From positions 45,441 to 109,440 of the forward strand of contig JAVTVY010025257.1 of assembly GCA_036873755.1 (NCBI GenBank): a stretch of 64,000 nt of DNA, given 5' to 3'. The notes under the pieces were generated by a model, which saw only the letters and a program-made list of their open reading frames with translations, was not told the origin of the DNA and did not search any database. Position 1 is the stretch's first letter; each line of letters starts with the position of its first letter. Below, piece after piece: positions 14,180-27,300 of this stretch. A program made the position numbers and the translations under genes. This DNA is from Hanleya hanleyi. Its lineage: Eukaryota > Mollusca > Polyplacophora > Lepidopleurida > Hanleyidae.

Positions 14180-14999
14180 GTGCAGGGTGTCTAGTATGTC
14201 CGGATCCCTCTGACTGCGTCACATGACTTCACAGAATAGTCTGCTGGTTAACCTATTCTTAAGCACATACCAAGAATCTAACGATTCGTGATATGTGTTG
14301 TATCTCAGGTACGCTTTTATTGTACCTGTTCATGTGGCAACTTGGATGATATGACCACGGCCCCTAGCACCGGCATAAGCGGTATTAGATACAAATCTAG
14401 AGAGCTATGATGGAATTGCTCTGACAACTCGTATACTGGTAATTGGTGAGCTGTTTCGCTGTGACAACTCGTACATTGGAGATTGGTGAGCTGTATCGTC
14501 GTCAGATGTAAATGACGGCATTTAAAACACCCGAGCACAAAATAGGAAGCACATTGAAAGTCTGTGCCAAGTAGAATGGTTTTTCATTCCTCAAAGGTTT
14601 GAAAAAATCTGTCTTGGTCTTTTTCCACCTGTTGTGGGATGGCCTTTAGCATCCCTCATTGTCATCGGCAGAGGATGACGAATCCACGGCAGATGAGAGT
14701 CAAGCTGAAGAAAAGTCCACCAGTTCTTCTGACATGTGGAGATCATGCTTCGTCATTGGTGTTTTCTGGCGGATTCTACCTGACCTTGCTGCATCATGGC
14801 ATTTCTGAGTGATGCCTCTCCTTACCTTGGACCACGGTGTGCCCTTGAACTGGTTGCAAACATAAGCTGGAAGTCAAACAATGAAAAACGATTAGTATAT
14901 TCTGAATGCCCAAGCTATCATAATAAATGAAAACCCGAGGGGTTCAAGTCCCCCGACGTTGAAACAATTGATTTGGAACCGTAACTTTCAGTATCCAGC
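14180..14999. other. Non-coding spacer with a dispersed-repeat fragment
   Basis: The part at about 14,310-14,420 (GCTTTTATTG…CGGCCCCTAGCACCG) resembles 30,610-30,700. No gene is seen. A T-arm-like GGGGTTCAAGTCCCC lies at 14,939-14,953, but no complete tRNA fold was found around it. Confidence 0.4.
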
Positions 15000-15715
15000 A
15001 TGCGGAGCTACCCCATGTGAGATTCAGTGGCAAGGTACCCACAATTACCAAATTTGTCCTAATCTGGTCAGGATTTCAGAAGATATTGTATGAAAACAAA
15101 ATTTTAACTTGGCCTGCAGGTGGCGCCACCTATAGGCGGGTCAGCGTGAAAATCCCAAGCGAGATCTTGCGGCGAAGTACCCACATACAAAATTTGAGAA
15201 GAATCCGTTCAGTTTTTCACGAGTTATTTTCCGGAAAAGAAATTTTAACTTGGCCCCCAGGTGGCGCCACCTATAGGCGAATCGGTGCGAAAAACAATCC
15301 CAAGTGAGATCTTGAGGAGAGGTACCCACATACCAAATTTGAAAATAATCTGTTCAGTTTTTCAAAAGTTATTGTTCGGAAACAAAATTTTAACTTGGCC
15401 CCCAGGTGGCGCCACTTATAGGCGAATCGGCATGGAAAACAATCCCAAGCGAGATCTTGGAATGAGGTACCCACATACCAAATTTGAAAAGAATCCGTTC
15501 AGTTTTTCAAAGTTATTGTCCGGAAACGAAATTTTAACTTGGCCCCCAGGTGGTGCCACCTATAGGCGGATCGGTGCGAAAAACAATCCCAAGCGAGATC
15601 TTGAGATGAGCTACCCATACACCAAATTATAAAAACATCCATTCAGTTTTTCAAAAGTTATTGTCCGGAAATTTTTTTTCAACTTGGCCTCCAGGTGGCG
15701 CCACCTGTATGCAGA
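15000..15715. repeat. ~143-bp satellite array, five copies
   Basis: The landmark TGGCGCCACCTATAGGCG recurs at 15,121, 15,262, 15,407, 15,551 and 15,696 (141-145 bp spacing). Each unit also contains CAAGCGAGATCTTG and a GGTACCCACATAC block. Degenerate members occur near 37,580-37,950, so the family is dispersed as well as tandem. It is probably non-coding. Confidence 0.85.
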
Positions 15716-15879
15716 TTGATGTATCGCTCCTCTTTGCCATGCGAGTAAGGTATACTCAAAGTTTGGTACCAATCCATACCTTGAAATTAGAGTTATCGCA
15801 TGGACAACAAATGTTAATGGATGAATGGATAGAACGCAACATCGCATTACATGACCTCGTCTTCGACAGGCATATGAAA

Positions 15880-16800
15880 ATGTGACTTTTAATGATTTCT
15901 TGATTTTGGGGTCACTGACTTCGACCTTTGACCTTGACCTAAATTTTGGTATACGACACATCGTCTTCCCTCAATGTATCAATGGACACAAAAAATCATG
16001 TTTTTTATGATTTCCTGATTTTGGGGTCACAGTGACCTTGATCTTTGACCTTGACCTAAATTTTGGTACATGAAAAACCATCTCCCCGTAATATCTCAAT
16101 GGACACAAAAATCATGATTTTTAACAATTTCACGATTTTGGGGTCACAGTGGCCTTGACCTACATTTTGGTATGTGACATATCGTGTCCCCCTAATGTAT
16201 CTACTGACACAAAAAAATGTTATTTTTAATAATTTCCTGTTTTTGGGGTCACAGTGACCTTTGACCTTCGACCTTTGACCTTGACCTAATTTTTGGTATG
16301 CGAAACTTGGTCTTCATTTCCGCCTATTGAATCCACTCACAAAAATTGGTAATTTTTAATGATTTCCTGATTTTTAGGTCACACTGATCTTTGACCTCTG
16401 ACCTCGACCTACATTTGGTATGCAACGCATCGCTCCCCCTAGGGCATCCACTAACCAAAACTTAGAACTGTAGATAGAAAACTGTCAATGATCAATGATT
16501 TCCTGATTTTAGGCAACAGTGACCTTTGACCTCTGACCTCGACCTCAATTTTGGTATGCGACACATCGTCTCCACCTGGCGTATGCACTCATCAAAAATT
16601 GCAACTGTGGATAGAAAACGTTCGCATATATAGACCGGACACGAACACTTCAGTGATTTGCTGTTTTTTAGGCCAGTGACTTTTGACCTCTGACCTCGAC
16701 CTTCATTTTGGTACGCGACACATCGTCTCCCCATAGGGTATCCACTCATCAAAAAGTAGAACTGTAGATAGAAAACTGTACCAGATATAGACCGGACACG
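15880..16800. repeat. ~115-bp array rich in TGACCT half-sites
   Basis: About seven or eight degenerate units contain GATTTCCTGATTTTGGGGTC followed by runs such as TGACCTTTGACCTTGACCT and then a CGACACATCGTCTCCCC-type segment. TGACCT in direct repeat with 1-bp spacing is the complement of AGGTCA DR1-type nuclear-receptor sites. Whether this is functional or only satellite composition cannot be told from sequence. No gene is seen. Confidence 0.75.
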
Positions 16801-17770
16801 GGGGACGGACAGACGGGCAGACAGCCCTTTTGGGCGGGCGTATAAAAAGTGTTATAAAACATTTCATCAGAAAGCAATATGGATCTGTTACTGGGAACAT
16901 ATTTGAAACAACTTTGAAACTCTTAACCCCTAATGTACAGTAAGTCAAGGGGCTGGCCCTGAATAACAACAAATAACAACAACAAAAATTGGGGGACATC
17001 ACTTTAGATGTTTTGGGGTTTTTTTCAAAATAAGCTACAAATAACTGGTTTGGCACCCCTTTCCCCACAACTGGTGGAACATCCCACCTCTTAGAAATGA
17101 ACAGGATATCACAGTTTTATCTCAGACATGCAGTGATTATAAGATTTCCTCACCTCCAGGTGTAACTTCCTTTCCTTGTATGAGAGGATAACTGGTATTC
17201 ACATGAGGTCCACAAGCCAATCTAATCCATTATCCTGTTACCAATTCACACAATGAGTGGGGTCCAGTATTCGCCTGTTCCTATAGATCATTGAAATACA
17301 AACACAATTATTTATATTAGCTAAAACTCAATCAGGGCAGTATACATTCTGTATCAAATTATTGTTACTGCATGAAGTGGTTAGGGATACTACCAAAATA
17401 GAGTACTCTCGCTGAACAAGAAAAGACAATAACCAATCAGCTGTTCCATCAACTCAATGCTATATGGTCTGGTGCCAATTTTATTTAATAAATTGATTCT
17501 GTATGTCAAAAAGTTCTTAAACTTTAGTACAGTGTATTTTGTGAACTAACTGTCCTCCGATAATTACTGGAGGATACATTTTATTTCTTTACATTGTTAT
17601 TCATAGCAATTTATCTGTATTTCCTAAAGTTAATCTTATGAAAGTCAGTTACGGGTGGGGATAGCTCGCTGTGAAGCTGGGTTGTCTGAGACAGCAATAT
17701 CGCATATTTACCTATAATCGTCCTTGAATTATATTAATCGACAAATTAAACATATTTAACTCCCTGTACA
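16800..17770. other. AT-rich spacer
   Basis: No recognised gene or structured repeat. Open frames are short and lack family features. Confidence 0.35.
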
Positions 17771-17779
17771 TTGCAAATT

Positions 17780-18480
17780 TATCTTTTTATGGAAAATGTG
17801 GACATCCACACATACCCTTGGCTGCATGAATCTTTCAACAACATCTATGGCTCCATTGTTTCATGTTTTTCACATCAATTTATTCTTCGTTTTATGCGAC
17901 TAATCATTTAAATTAGCCACTTCAATATTTTAAGAATGAAAGATGGCTTCAAATGACATATTTGGTAAATTTATTCTGTAAATGAAAATGGCATGTGATG
18001 GCATACTTCGATGTCCGGAAGGTCATGCGCAAATTGCAGGATTTGAGAGCCAATGCCTAGTTAATAAATCAAGATTAATTGACAGACCCATAATCTAATC
18101 TGCTAGCATGTGCACATAAAAAACAGACCTCTGCTCTGGGTAGTCTGACCCTGTATGTGCTTGCTAGGAAATTGTGCATTTAATCTAATTTACTCATCAG
18201 TCAATGCATCTACATGTACATTCATGCAACTTTGGGATGGAATTATCTCATAGCACGCGATTTAGTTACATAATAAATTTCCCTGAATATGTCATTTGAA
18301 GCCATGTTTCATTTTTGAAATATTAAAGTGGCTAATTTGAATGATTAGTCGCATGAACGGAGCAATAAGTTGCTTTGAAAATCATGGAACAATGAAGCCA
18401 TATATGTTGTCGAAAGATCCATGCAGTTCAGGGTATGTGTGGATGTCCACATTTTCCATAAATATAAAAAGAACTGAAGT
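17780..18480. repeat. Fold-back (inverted-repeat) element
   Basis: The left arm (about 17,790-17,990) and right arm (about 18,245-18,470) are reverse complements with moderate divergence. TTTATGGAAAATGTGGACAT on the left pairs with ATGTCCACATTTTCCATAAA on the right, and GCGACTAATCATTTAAATTA pairs with TAATTTGAATGATTAGTCGC. About 250 bp separate the arms. The structure suggests a MITE or fold-back transposon, with no coding capacity. Confidence 0.75.
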
Positions 18481-18580
18481 TGACATAGCCCTATACCCCA
18501 TTCGAGGTACAGGCCTATACCTCGATCGAGGTATAATACCCTGATCAAGGGATAATACCCCAATCAAGGTATTTTCCCTA
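18481..18580. repeat. Cluster of short palindromes around GAGGTATA
   Basis: Several short alternating inverted repeats occur in about 90 bp: ATACCTCGATCGAGGTAT, CCCTGATCAAGGG and ACCCCAATCAAGGTAT. They could be a local hairpin-prone array. Function is unknown. Confidence 0.5.
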
Positions 18581-19289
18581 ACCTGTTGATTATGTATACT
18601 TACATTTAGTCAACACTTCTGTGATACCCATACCCTCTTCACTGACGACTGTTTCACCAACTACATACAAGTATTCCGGGTTTATTACCACCACTGGGTC
18701 AATAGGTTGTTGCTCATTTGTCTGTACTGGCACATGAATTGGATATTCTGCCTTTATTGAAGAAGCTGTGGAGCTGGAAATAATGATAATAAATAAGGTC
18801 TTAAGCCACTATCACATTAGATAGTTTAGTTTATATTCAATTTAATTTGTACCCCCTTTAAAATTAAAAAAAAATGTCTTTCAGGCTCCCCTGATTATTT
18901 TTTAAAATTTAAATAAAATAAAAATACTAAAGTTATAATATATAAATATATTTAACTTGAAGTTGATAGAAGTCTGTTATTTTTTCAAAAAATAATGTGT
19001 ACAAGTCGACTCACTCAAGCCCCTCCCCACCCCAAATCCTCAGATTGATGACAGTTGACAAGCAGGAAACTTGCCTCAAACCGCCCGCAGTGCATGTTTT
19101 TGATTGTTCAACAACGTGCAGCCATGCCGAGTTGCGATAGAGCTAAATATAACAACAATGATTGTCTACGGCACAGGGAAAGAAACTAACCGTCTCTTGG
19201 CGTCCACCTTCCATGGGAATAATGTTGGCACCGGGTTATGCGAAGTTGGACCAACCCCGCCTTCAAAATGTAAGGAGCAAATCCGGGTA

Positions 19290-21425
19290 AACTTGTTTGG
19301 TCCCCATGATGTATAGAAATTATACCAACCTAGACATAAATAAAAACATATCTGCTGCTGAATTTAGGACTGCTGTAGAGAAACTGAAAACTCATAAATC
19401 CAGTGGTCCCGACCACATATTAAATGAAATGATAAAATGCTCTGCAAATTTATTAATTGATCACTATCTGAAACTATTTAACATCAAATTCGATAGCAGC
19501 ATATTTCCAAAAGCATGGAATACATCCTATATCGCCCCTTTACATAAAAGAGGTGATATGTCAGATCCAAACAACTACAGGGGCATTGCCCTTGGCAGTT
19601 CTCTTGGGAAATGATTTGTATCTATAATTAACAACAGGATCACAGCTTATTTAGAGAAGAATAATTTATTTCATGATGCTTAGTGTGGCTTCCGCAAGGA
19701 TCACAGAACGTCCGACAACATCTTCATACTGCGCACCCTTATCAGTAAATACAAGGCCATGAAGAAAAAATTATATGTTAATTTTGTTGACCTCTCGAAA
19801 GCATTCGACACGGTCTGGAGGCCAGGTCTCTACTACAAACTCTTGAAGCATAACATAAATGGAAAAATATTTAATCTTATCAAGGATATGTACAGGTCTC
19901 CTCAATACATTGTTAAAACAGACACTCTTTCTGAGCCCATCTCCTCGCAAAAAGGTGTGAAACAGGGTTGTAATTGTAGCCCCACCTTGTTCAATATTTA
20001 CTTGAATGATTTTCACTCTTATTTGGACACTGACAATGCCCCATATCTAGAACAGGAACAAGTCTCTCACCTTCTGTTTGCTGACGATCTTGTGCTAATA
20101 TCAACTGACCCAAGAGAGTTACAAAGTAATCTAAACAATCTTCAGTTATTTTGCTCTGATTGGAAGCTAGTTGTTAACGCTGAAAAAACTAAAATAATTA
20201 TATTTAATAGCACTCTCAAGAAAAGCCAGTCTAGTTACAAATTTTATTATGCCAGCAATCCAATTGACATGGTATCCTCTTTTTCGTATCTAAAAAGTTT
20301 CTTACTTGTAACGAAAAATTTACTGAAGCCGCCAAAACCTTGAAAAACAAGGCGCTTAGAGCATGGTTTAAATTGTGTTCTAATCTTGCCCCCTCCTCTT
20401 GTAATATTACCATGGCAAAGACCCTGGTTAAGCTATAGAATGTAGTAGTTAAACCGATTAACACATATTGCTCAAAAGTTTGGGGATCCCTAGCCTTTAG
20501 CAGTAAACCAGACTTATTCAGCAACTGGGACAAAGTACTGTCAAATTCTACGGCCGTCAAAATTAGTAAATATATTCTGCATTTACCAAAGAAAGCCAGT
20601 AATATTGGGTCACTCGCAGAAGTAGGCATTTACCCACCTACCGCAGACATTATACTTGGCATGGTTAAATATTGGCTCAGGCTCGAACAAATGCATCCTT
20701 CAAGACTTCTGTACAAAGCTTATTTAACAGACAAATCTTTAGATAAAAACAGTTGGTTTAAGGGCATAACTCATGTATTGCAGTCTGTGGATCTCGTTGA
20801 TTATATTGATAAAACTCGGCCTTCGAACAATCTTGTAAAGCGAATACTTCACGATAAATTAATATCCAATTTTAACTCCACTTTCACTAACTCTACAACG
20901 CCAGATAATAAACTTAGAACTTACGGTGCCTTTAAACATAAACCTGAATTCTCCCCTTACCTTGACTCGGTACAGGAGGTAAAATTACAGAAGTCGCTTA
21001 CCTCCCTTAGACTGAGCACGGCAGATCTAGAGATAGAGAGGGGCAGGTACACAAAACCGAAAACAGATTTATCAGACAGGATATGTAAACAATGTATGCT
21101 AAGAACAGTAGAAGATGAACGGCACTTCCTCCTAGAATGTCCCAGGTACAAACAACTAAGGCGAAAGTTAATGACTGTCCTGATAAGGTTGCACCCTCCA
21201 ACTCTCACCATGTCCTTAACAAATATATTCTTCTTATTTATTGATCCCCCAGCAAACATCGCAAATGCTGTTGCGAAATTTGTACACGATTGTTTCCAAC
21301 TAAGAAACTGACTATGTATGTTTAATGTACATGTATTGTTTAGTTGACGGTTTTGTACCTTGCCCCGTGAGGGCTTTGCTTGATTGGTACAATAAATTGA
21401 ATTGAATTGAATTGAATTGTCGGTT
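19290..21425 (+). mobile_element. Degenerate non-LTR retrotransposon (LINE), 3' part
   Basis: The pieces translate to a LINE reverse transcriptase. The fingers region (about 19,360-19,610) ends in a short NNYRGIAL-type motif. The catalytic FADD box is near 20,078-20,090 (LLFADDLVLIS). The C-terminal part has a C-x2-C…H-x4-C cluster near 21,090-21,135, typical of the end of Jockey/I-group ORF2. The copy is broken by in-frame stops at 19,612-19,614 and about 19,681-19,683, more stops, and a frameshift near 20,295. It is 5'-truncated (no endonuclease domain) and ends in a (TTGAA)n tail at about 21,396-21,418. It lies inside the 10.4-kb insertion. Confidence 0.85.
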
Positions 21426-21989
21426 CGCGTCGAATCATTTGAACCCAGTTTCGACGCAACGCATTTTTTTCTCTCGGGTGGGAAATGGGTGAAAAGTTAC
21501 ATCCTTCAACCATGGATATTTCCTCTCTTTGTTCCATTTCTTAACAGCGGCATTGCAGCCCGGAAAACAACAGAAACATTTTGGCATTTTATCGCCCGCT
21601 GTCAGATTCTGGCCCTACCGCTTTCAGTAGAGTGCAACCAAATTTACCCGCAGGCACAAAAGAGCTACAGGACAGGGGGCATAACTCTTGATCTCAGACT
21701 ATGCGTATTTCATAGACTTTCCAAGTCAATCTTTATCTTTCTGGTGAAGGGTAAATAAATTTTCCATTAGTAATGCAAGTGAATGAAAAAATAATCTTTT
21801 TATACCTATTACGTCTGTTACAAATTATATCAATTTACAGTATAATGAAACTGATATATTACAGATATTTTGTAGAGGTAAATATATTTTAGGAAACCAA
21901 TATTTATTTGAATATAGTTGTTTATAAAGGTGATGATCTTGTCTGACCACTCATCTGTCATCACCATAAAAAGGTGATGAGATTTCATC

Positions 21990-22400
21990 AACTTTTTAGG
22001 GTGATTACAAGCGTCTAGTCCGTCATTCATAATCCAGCCGTCGTCCATTAGAGAATATCCGTCTCCATAATCCAAAGACCTATTCCATTTCCATATAACA
22101 GTATTAGCACCAAATTCAAAAAGACAAAATTATACATAAACATAGGCTTGTTTCCTGCAAGAGAGAAGCGGTCAACAGTTTTCAATGATGCCGGCAAGAC
22201 ATCATGATGTCCCAAAATATCAAATCCGTATCGCTGATCAGTATTCTTAATCCATAATATTCGTTATAGAATCGTCATCTAAAAATGATGTACCTCAGTC
22301 ACGCTTTGATTGTGACTGTTCATATGAGTACCATGAGGATGTTGAAGTACATGGGCTCATACGGCCCCTAGCCCCGGGTTAAGCGGAATTAGATACATGT
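21990..22400 (-). repeat. ~400-bp dispersed repeat, minus copy
   Basis: It contains the reverse complement of the family at 11,105-11,560 and 36,680-37,050, including GTATCGCTGATCAGTATTCT and CTAGCCCCGGGTTAAGC. No coding content. Confidence 0.6.
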
Positions 22401-22569
22401 TACGAAACGTAGCACCATAGATCTTGCACGCTACGTTCGTATTTTGCTATCAGCATGCGATATGTATCGCCAAATTTGAGAAACTTTGAGTGGAGGCGCT
22501 TGGTGGAATAGCCCTGTTTTATAAGTTTCTGCAACAATGTTTTGTGTGACCAAGGATGGCCACTCGTCG

Positions 22570-22720
22570 TTCATCATGACTGGATCTCATCACCCTTTCA
22601 TGGTGATGGCCTGGTTTCATCACCTTTTTAGGGTGATGGATTTTGTCGTCATCTTTCTCATCACCCTAAAAGGGTGATGACCAGACCCCATCACCCCAAA
22701 AAGGTGATGGCCCATCACCT
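22570..22720. repeat. Palindromic CATCACC…GGTGATG cluster
   Basis: At least six near-palindromes of the form CATCACC-(T/A-rich)-GGTGATG occur in 150 bp, for example CATCACCTTTTTAGGGTGATG and CATCACCCTAAAAGGGTGATG. Two more lie at 21,930-22,000. They could form a series of hairpins or serve as a binding-site cluster. The unit is unlike CRISPR because there are no regular spacers. Confidence 0.7.
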
Positions 22721-22779
22721 GTTTTCTGACTGTGGGGGGGATCCGTCTTTTCGACGCTACTGAACTGAAACTGGCCCAA

Positions 22780-23419
22780 AATCTTTACTGTTTTAAGAAA
22801 ACAGAGTTCACAATCTGCTTGCATGATCCCCACATCTATCTCACACTATATGTGCAAATAAAATATCGCCCCGCTTCAACCCCACTATCGTCTTAGGCTA
22901 TGCATGAAAGAATGCTTGCCCAACAAAATCCCCACGTTTATCTTAAGCTATGAAAACGGCGAGCATTTTGCCCTACATCATCCCCACGCCGGACTTAAAC
23001 TTTTAGCACAGCCCGGCACATTCCCTACATTGGACTTTGTCTACGAGCGCTGGAAAAAGTCCACCCCACCTAATCCCTACAAACAACTCAGTCGATTAAC
23101 TCCGAAGTTCATTTTCCCTACACCAACCCCACGTTACACTTTGAATATGTAGCAGATAAAGTTATGCCCTACATCATCCTCACGCGGACTTTGAATTCTC
23201 AGAACTGTCGCCCATTCACCCGTCATAATCCCCACATCCGCCCTACATAATCCCCATATTTATGCTAAATTTGCATAACCGTGGACAGCTGCCCTACACA
23301 AACCCTACGTTATCCCCACGAGGAAAGTTCCAAACCACGCTTCGCCCCACACAAACCCCACGCGCCCACCAATACCCCACACTTTCCCTACGCAATCCCC
23401 ACGTTCATGTTTGTAAGGG
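22780..23419. repeat. Right subterminal zone of the 10.4-kb insertion
   Basis: The region is studded with short CCCCAC(G/A) and CCCTACA motifs, the complement of GTGGGG and TGTAGGG in the left subterminal zone (13,035-13,260). This mirror arrangement supports the view that 13,022-23,419 is one element with repeated transposase-type binding sites at both ends. No gene is seen. Confidence 0.55.
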
Positions 23420-24330
23420 AAAGTTCCCAAATGCTTCAAGTGTATTGTGTGAACACACCTTGGCTCAAATACACTATCTACCGCCTTCCATAAATGTTGC
23501 GTCTGAGGACGTTGGACGATGGGTTATGGATTCGACATGATGGATTTGAAGGAAATCCATCAACACAGGTGATGTACAGGTGCATGCATATCTACATTGA
23601 TTACTTGTCCTGAAAGGCTGCTCGAACGCAAAAAGTACGACCCTTCTGAATGCATTTCTGAAATGCACCCTTTAAGCATTTTGTTGAGAGGTCAAATTAG
23701 ATTACCCAGAAAACTGTATTGGAGTGTACACATTAAATCAATCAACTCTTTGGCATCTCTTTCCTGTATACATTTAAGTCCACAACTTCATCGCACTGGA
23801 CGTCGAGCTGAAATCCTAATATTGAGCTTGGGATGAAAATCTTACCTCAGCAGCAACAATATGATACCAACGACCAAGTGCCGGATAATGTCGTAACGGG
23901 ATGAGCACAAGATCTGGAAGTGGACAGCAGCGATGTTTGGTTTTATTGGGTTTCTTTTTCTGTCGCGTGTATTTTTTTTCTTTTTTTAGGGTCTATGCAT
24001 TGTTGTCAAAACATTTTGGTAAAAAATTCAGTTACGAAATTATACGTACCCAAGCCTCCTGAGTCCCATGATTCAAACCCTTAAGTATACATAATCGTGT
24101 TGTGTTATGTAGTTATTTCAAGAAGTGTTCATACTGTTGTTCTAAAGCAATTAAAAGCTGTGTGTCTGGCAGTAACAGACCATTTGTGATTGAAGGGTTA
24201 GAAATCCTTGCGACAAGTTTAAGGTCGCGTTTTGCGCCAAAAGGTGATATTCGAGGCAAAAGAAACAAAAGTCGTATCAAGCGGCAGATCCGACATTAGA
24301 TAATCAGCCGTCGTCCATGAAGAATTTAAT
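23420..24330. repeat. Macro-repeat copy 2, second segment
   Basis: It resumes the copy-1 alignment: 23,480-23,590 matches 4,700-4,820 (CTTCCAT…GACATGATGGATTTGAAGGA), and 24,110-24,290 matches 5,335-5,500. No gene recognised. Confidence 0.65.
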
Positions 24331-24339
24331 CGAAATACC

Positions 24340-27300
24340 TATTTCGTATAGTGCGGCAATATGGTGCATGAAATTAGGTTAATTCTGCACCTTGAGGTAA
24401 AAGCATGAAATTTATAGTATTCGATCGGCTGATTAAAATTTGCTATAGGCCCACTTGAACTTATTCCTAGATGACCGCCAAATTCAAGATTGCTGCCATT
24501 GTAATGTAGAAATCAGGAGGTCATTTGGAACCTCTAAATATTTTTATTAATCCAACGGCTACGGTGTTGAAACTCTCTAGGACATATCTTGGATTCAAGC
24601 GCTAGTCGAAAATCTTAAAAGTTCCAAGATGGCTGCCTTAATGACATCACAGTGACGTCCTATTTAAAAATGCTTTTTGGGGTCGATTCTTCACAGATTT
24701 TTAAATTTTGTATTTATTTATGTTACTTCCTCTGGAAAACTTCATAATAAATTAGAAAATAATTATTCGATGTGGATTAAAATAATTATGTGCATTTTCA
24801 TGTGTAAAAAGACAAATATTTTAAGAAAAACGACGAAAACACAACTATATTTACACACCCTTATGACCTCCATTTTGAATTTACTCATGATCTTCTGCTT
24901 GTTGAAGGGGTATTGTCGTTTCCGTTTCCGCCATATATGCAGAACCGTGTTAGGTCCACGGACTGCATTTTGAAAAACATTTATTCATCTAGGTATAGGT
25001 CAGACGCATATGGAAAATGAGTCGCTATGGCCCAAATTTTTGAGTGACCCAGTTATGCTCCTTTTCGGATGTGATAATATCTGATTTCGCAATTTCAATA
25101 GGGATATGATCTATAACTAGATGAATCAGTTTCCAAAATTTTGTCACTCTATATACTTAAGGGGTCACGTCCAATCGATCGAGACGGTTTCTCGATAAAC
25201 GAGTAAAACCGATAAATATCTCGTCTCGAAGAGTCCCGGTTTGTCTCTATCGATTGTTGTCCCGGTTTGCTCCCGGTTTTCTCTCGAAGCAAAAGACCAT
25301 CTCGATCCTCCTCGAAATAACTCCACATGCTTCGAGATTGGAATCGAGATGCCGTCAAATGAAAGTTTGAACTATTCGGAAGGCGTAGGTTCCTTATGTA
25401 CTCTGTGGCAGCGAGATTAATCTGGGCGAGTATATATGCATTTAAACACGGATAATGAATTAAATTGAACATGAATCATTTAATATTATTTTGTTATTCC
25501 GTCTAGAGATCTGTAGTCGCATACTTGCGTTGACAGCGCAGTTACTCTGCACGTCATGAATGGAAAGAAAGAAACATCACCAGTTGAAAATTTATAAACT
25601 GGCTCAGTTATATAGAATTTGAATCACTATATGAGATACGTTGTGGACCTGCGAACTAAAATAAATTCTGCAAGTCTTAGAATAAAATGCCATATGTTTC
25701 TCTGAAAGTGTATCAGAAAAGAGGATCTTTATCGTCAGAGATGTCCTTTGTATTCATAAATAAAGCGGATATGAGGACCACAGGAGCGGCTGGTAATTCA
25801 CTGGAAACCATAGAATAATATATACATAAACGCTCGATCAAAGATTTCGAACAAACAACACGCGGTATCGTTTATATTAAAATTAAATGTATGGGTTAGT
25901 CTAAAGCGTGATTGCTCTCTGAATTGGGTGATAATTACTTTCTTTATTTGGTTAATTTCCCAGACAAATGAAATCAGCAATAAATAATAGAACGTGGGTA
26001 TATTATCAAGCGCCGCCAACAGTGCTGTTTCAGTTTTTTCTTTCAAAGAAATTATTACCCCTCTCCCTTTGCTGTTGTTTCAAGCCGACGGGTTTTCACA
26101 GACCGACTGTGGGGTGGATTAGTTCCGATTGTCAGTATTTCCGCTAACCATTTCCGGGTGAGCTTATGTCATGAATAAACTTTGTTGATATAATCTCCTT
26201 ATTTGAACAAGACTGTAATTCTCAGTAAAGTGAAATCTACAATGAGTAATACCAAATTATAAAACAAATTGCACATCGAGGTTAATACTCCGGTCAAACA
26301 AGTAACATAGCTTCTATTTTTCAGTTGAAGCGATCCAAGTTTAGTCCAAAACACTTTATAGAACAATAATTAACGTATGCTTCCATATCTATTATTCAGA
26401 TAATATCCTCTTGATGTGTCATTTATACATTTATTCCATTGTCATAATCAATTACCGATGTGAGAGAAGATCATTCAATTATATATTTATAATTTATATA
26501 TAACAGGAAACTAGACTATCACTGAACATAGATATACCGCATATACGATGAACAACATGGAAAATAGCTTTAAAAAAATCTTTTTCTGGATTCTATTTTG
26601 GCCGCGATATGCGTATGCGACGAGCGCCTACAAAATATGGTACACGCACAATATACTAATCGCCTGAAAAGTAAAGATAGGCCAAATTAACAGCAATAAA
26701 ACACGGACATATTGAAACCGGGACCCCCTACGAGATTATCGATCAATTTTGTATCCATCTCGAAAACCGGGACATTTCGATCGAGATAGAACCGGGAGCA
26801 AACCGGGAGATGCCGTCAGGGGTCCCGGTTCTGCGCTCCCGGTTCTGCGCCGAGAAATTTCTCGATCCATCTCGAAGGCATCGAGAAAGTGACTCGATTA
26901 ATTGGACGTGACCCCTAACCCGGTTCTGCAGATATTGCGCTAATAAACGGAGGACGTACATGACGACGGCAATACATTTAGGCCATAATTGCCTGAAGGT
27001 AAAAAATTGAAAACTGAAACTTTACAGCCTATGATATTGGGGTCATTTTAAGCTTATTTGTATACCCCTCCAAACAGAAGACCTTGAGTAGATTGAAAAT
27101 GGGGGTTATAAGGGTATAAGTAAAAGTTGTGTTTTCGTAGTTTTCTTAAAATATTTGCCTTTTTGCGCATGAAAGTCCTCACAATTTATCAAATAAATAT
27201 TTCCTAATTTATTATGTAGTTTTTTCCGGAGAAAATAGCATAAATAGACTGAAAAATCAACCTCAAAAAAGCATTTTTATAACATGACGTCATGGTGACG

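Larger units (their letters stand above)
13022..23419. mobile_element. ~10.4-kb insertion with inverted ends, splitting macro-repeat copy 2
   Basis: Comparison with the uninterrupted copy 1 near 4,645-4,655 places the breakpoints. Copy 2 stops at about 13,021 (after TTTCAGAAACAA) and resumes at about 23,420 (AAAGTTCCC…CTTCAAGTGTATTG). The ends are imperfect inverted repeats: left starts CCCTTACAAACCAG…TGGGGAAT, and the right end read in reverse starts CCCTTACAAACATG…TGGGGATT. Subterminal zones repeat GTGGGGAAT and GTAGGG on the left and their complements on the right. No transposase was found, so it looks like a large non-autonomous DNA element carrying nested LINE, fold-back and satellite sequences. 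Target duplication is unclear. Confidence 0.6.

Noticed and set aside
14930..14960. tRNA T-arm-like GGGGTTCAAGTCCCC
   Set aside because: No acceptor, D-arm or anticodon arm could be placed around it, so it is not called as a tRNA.
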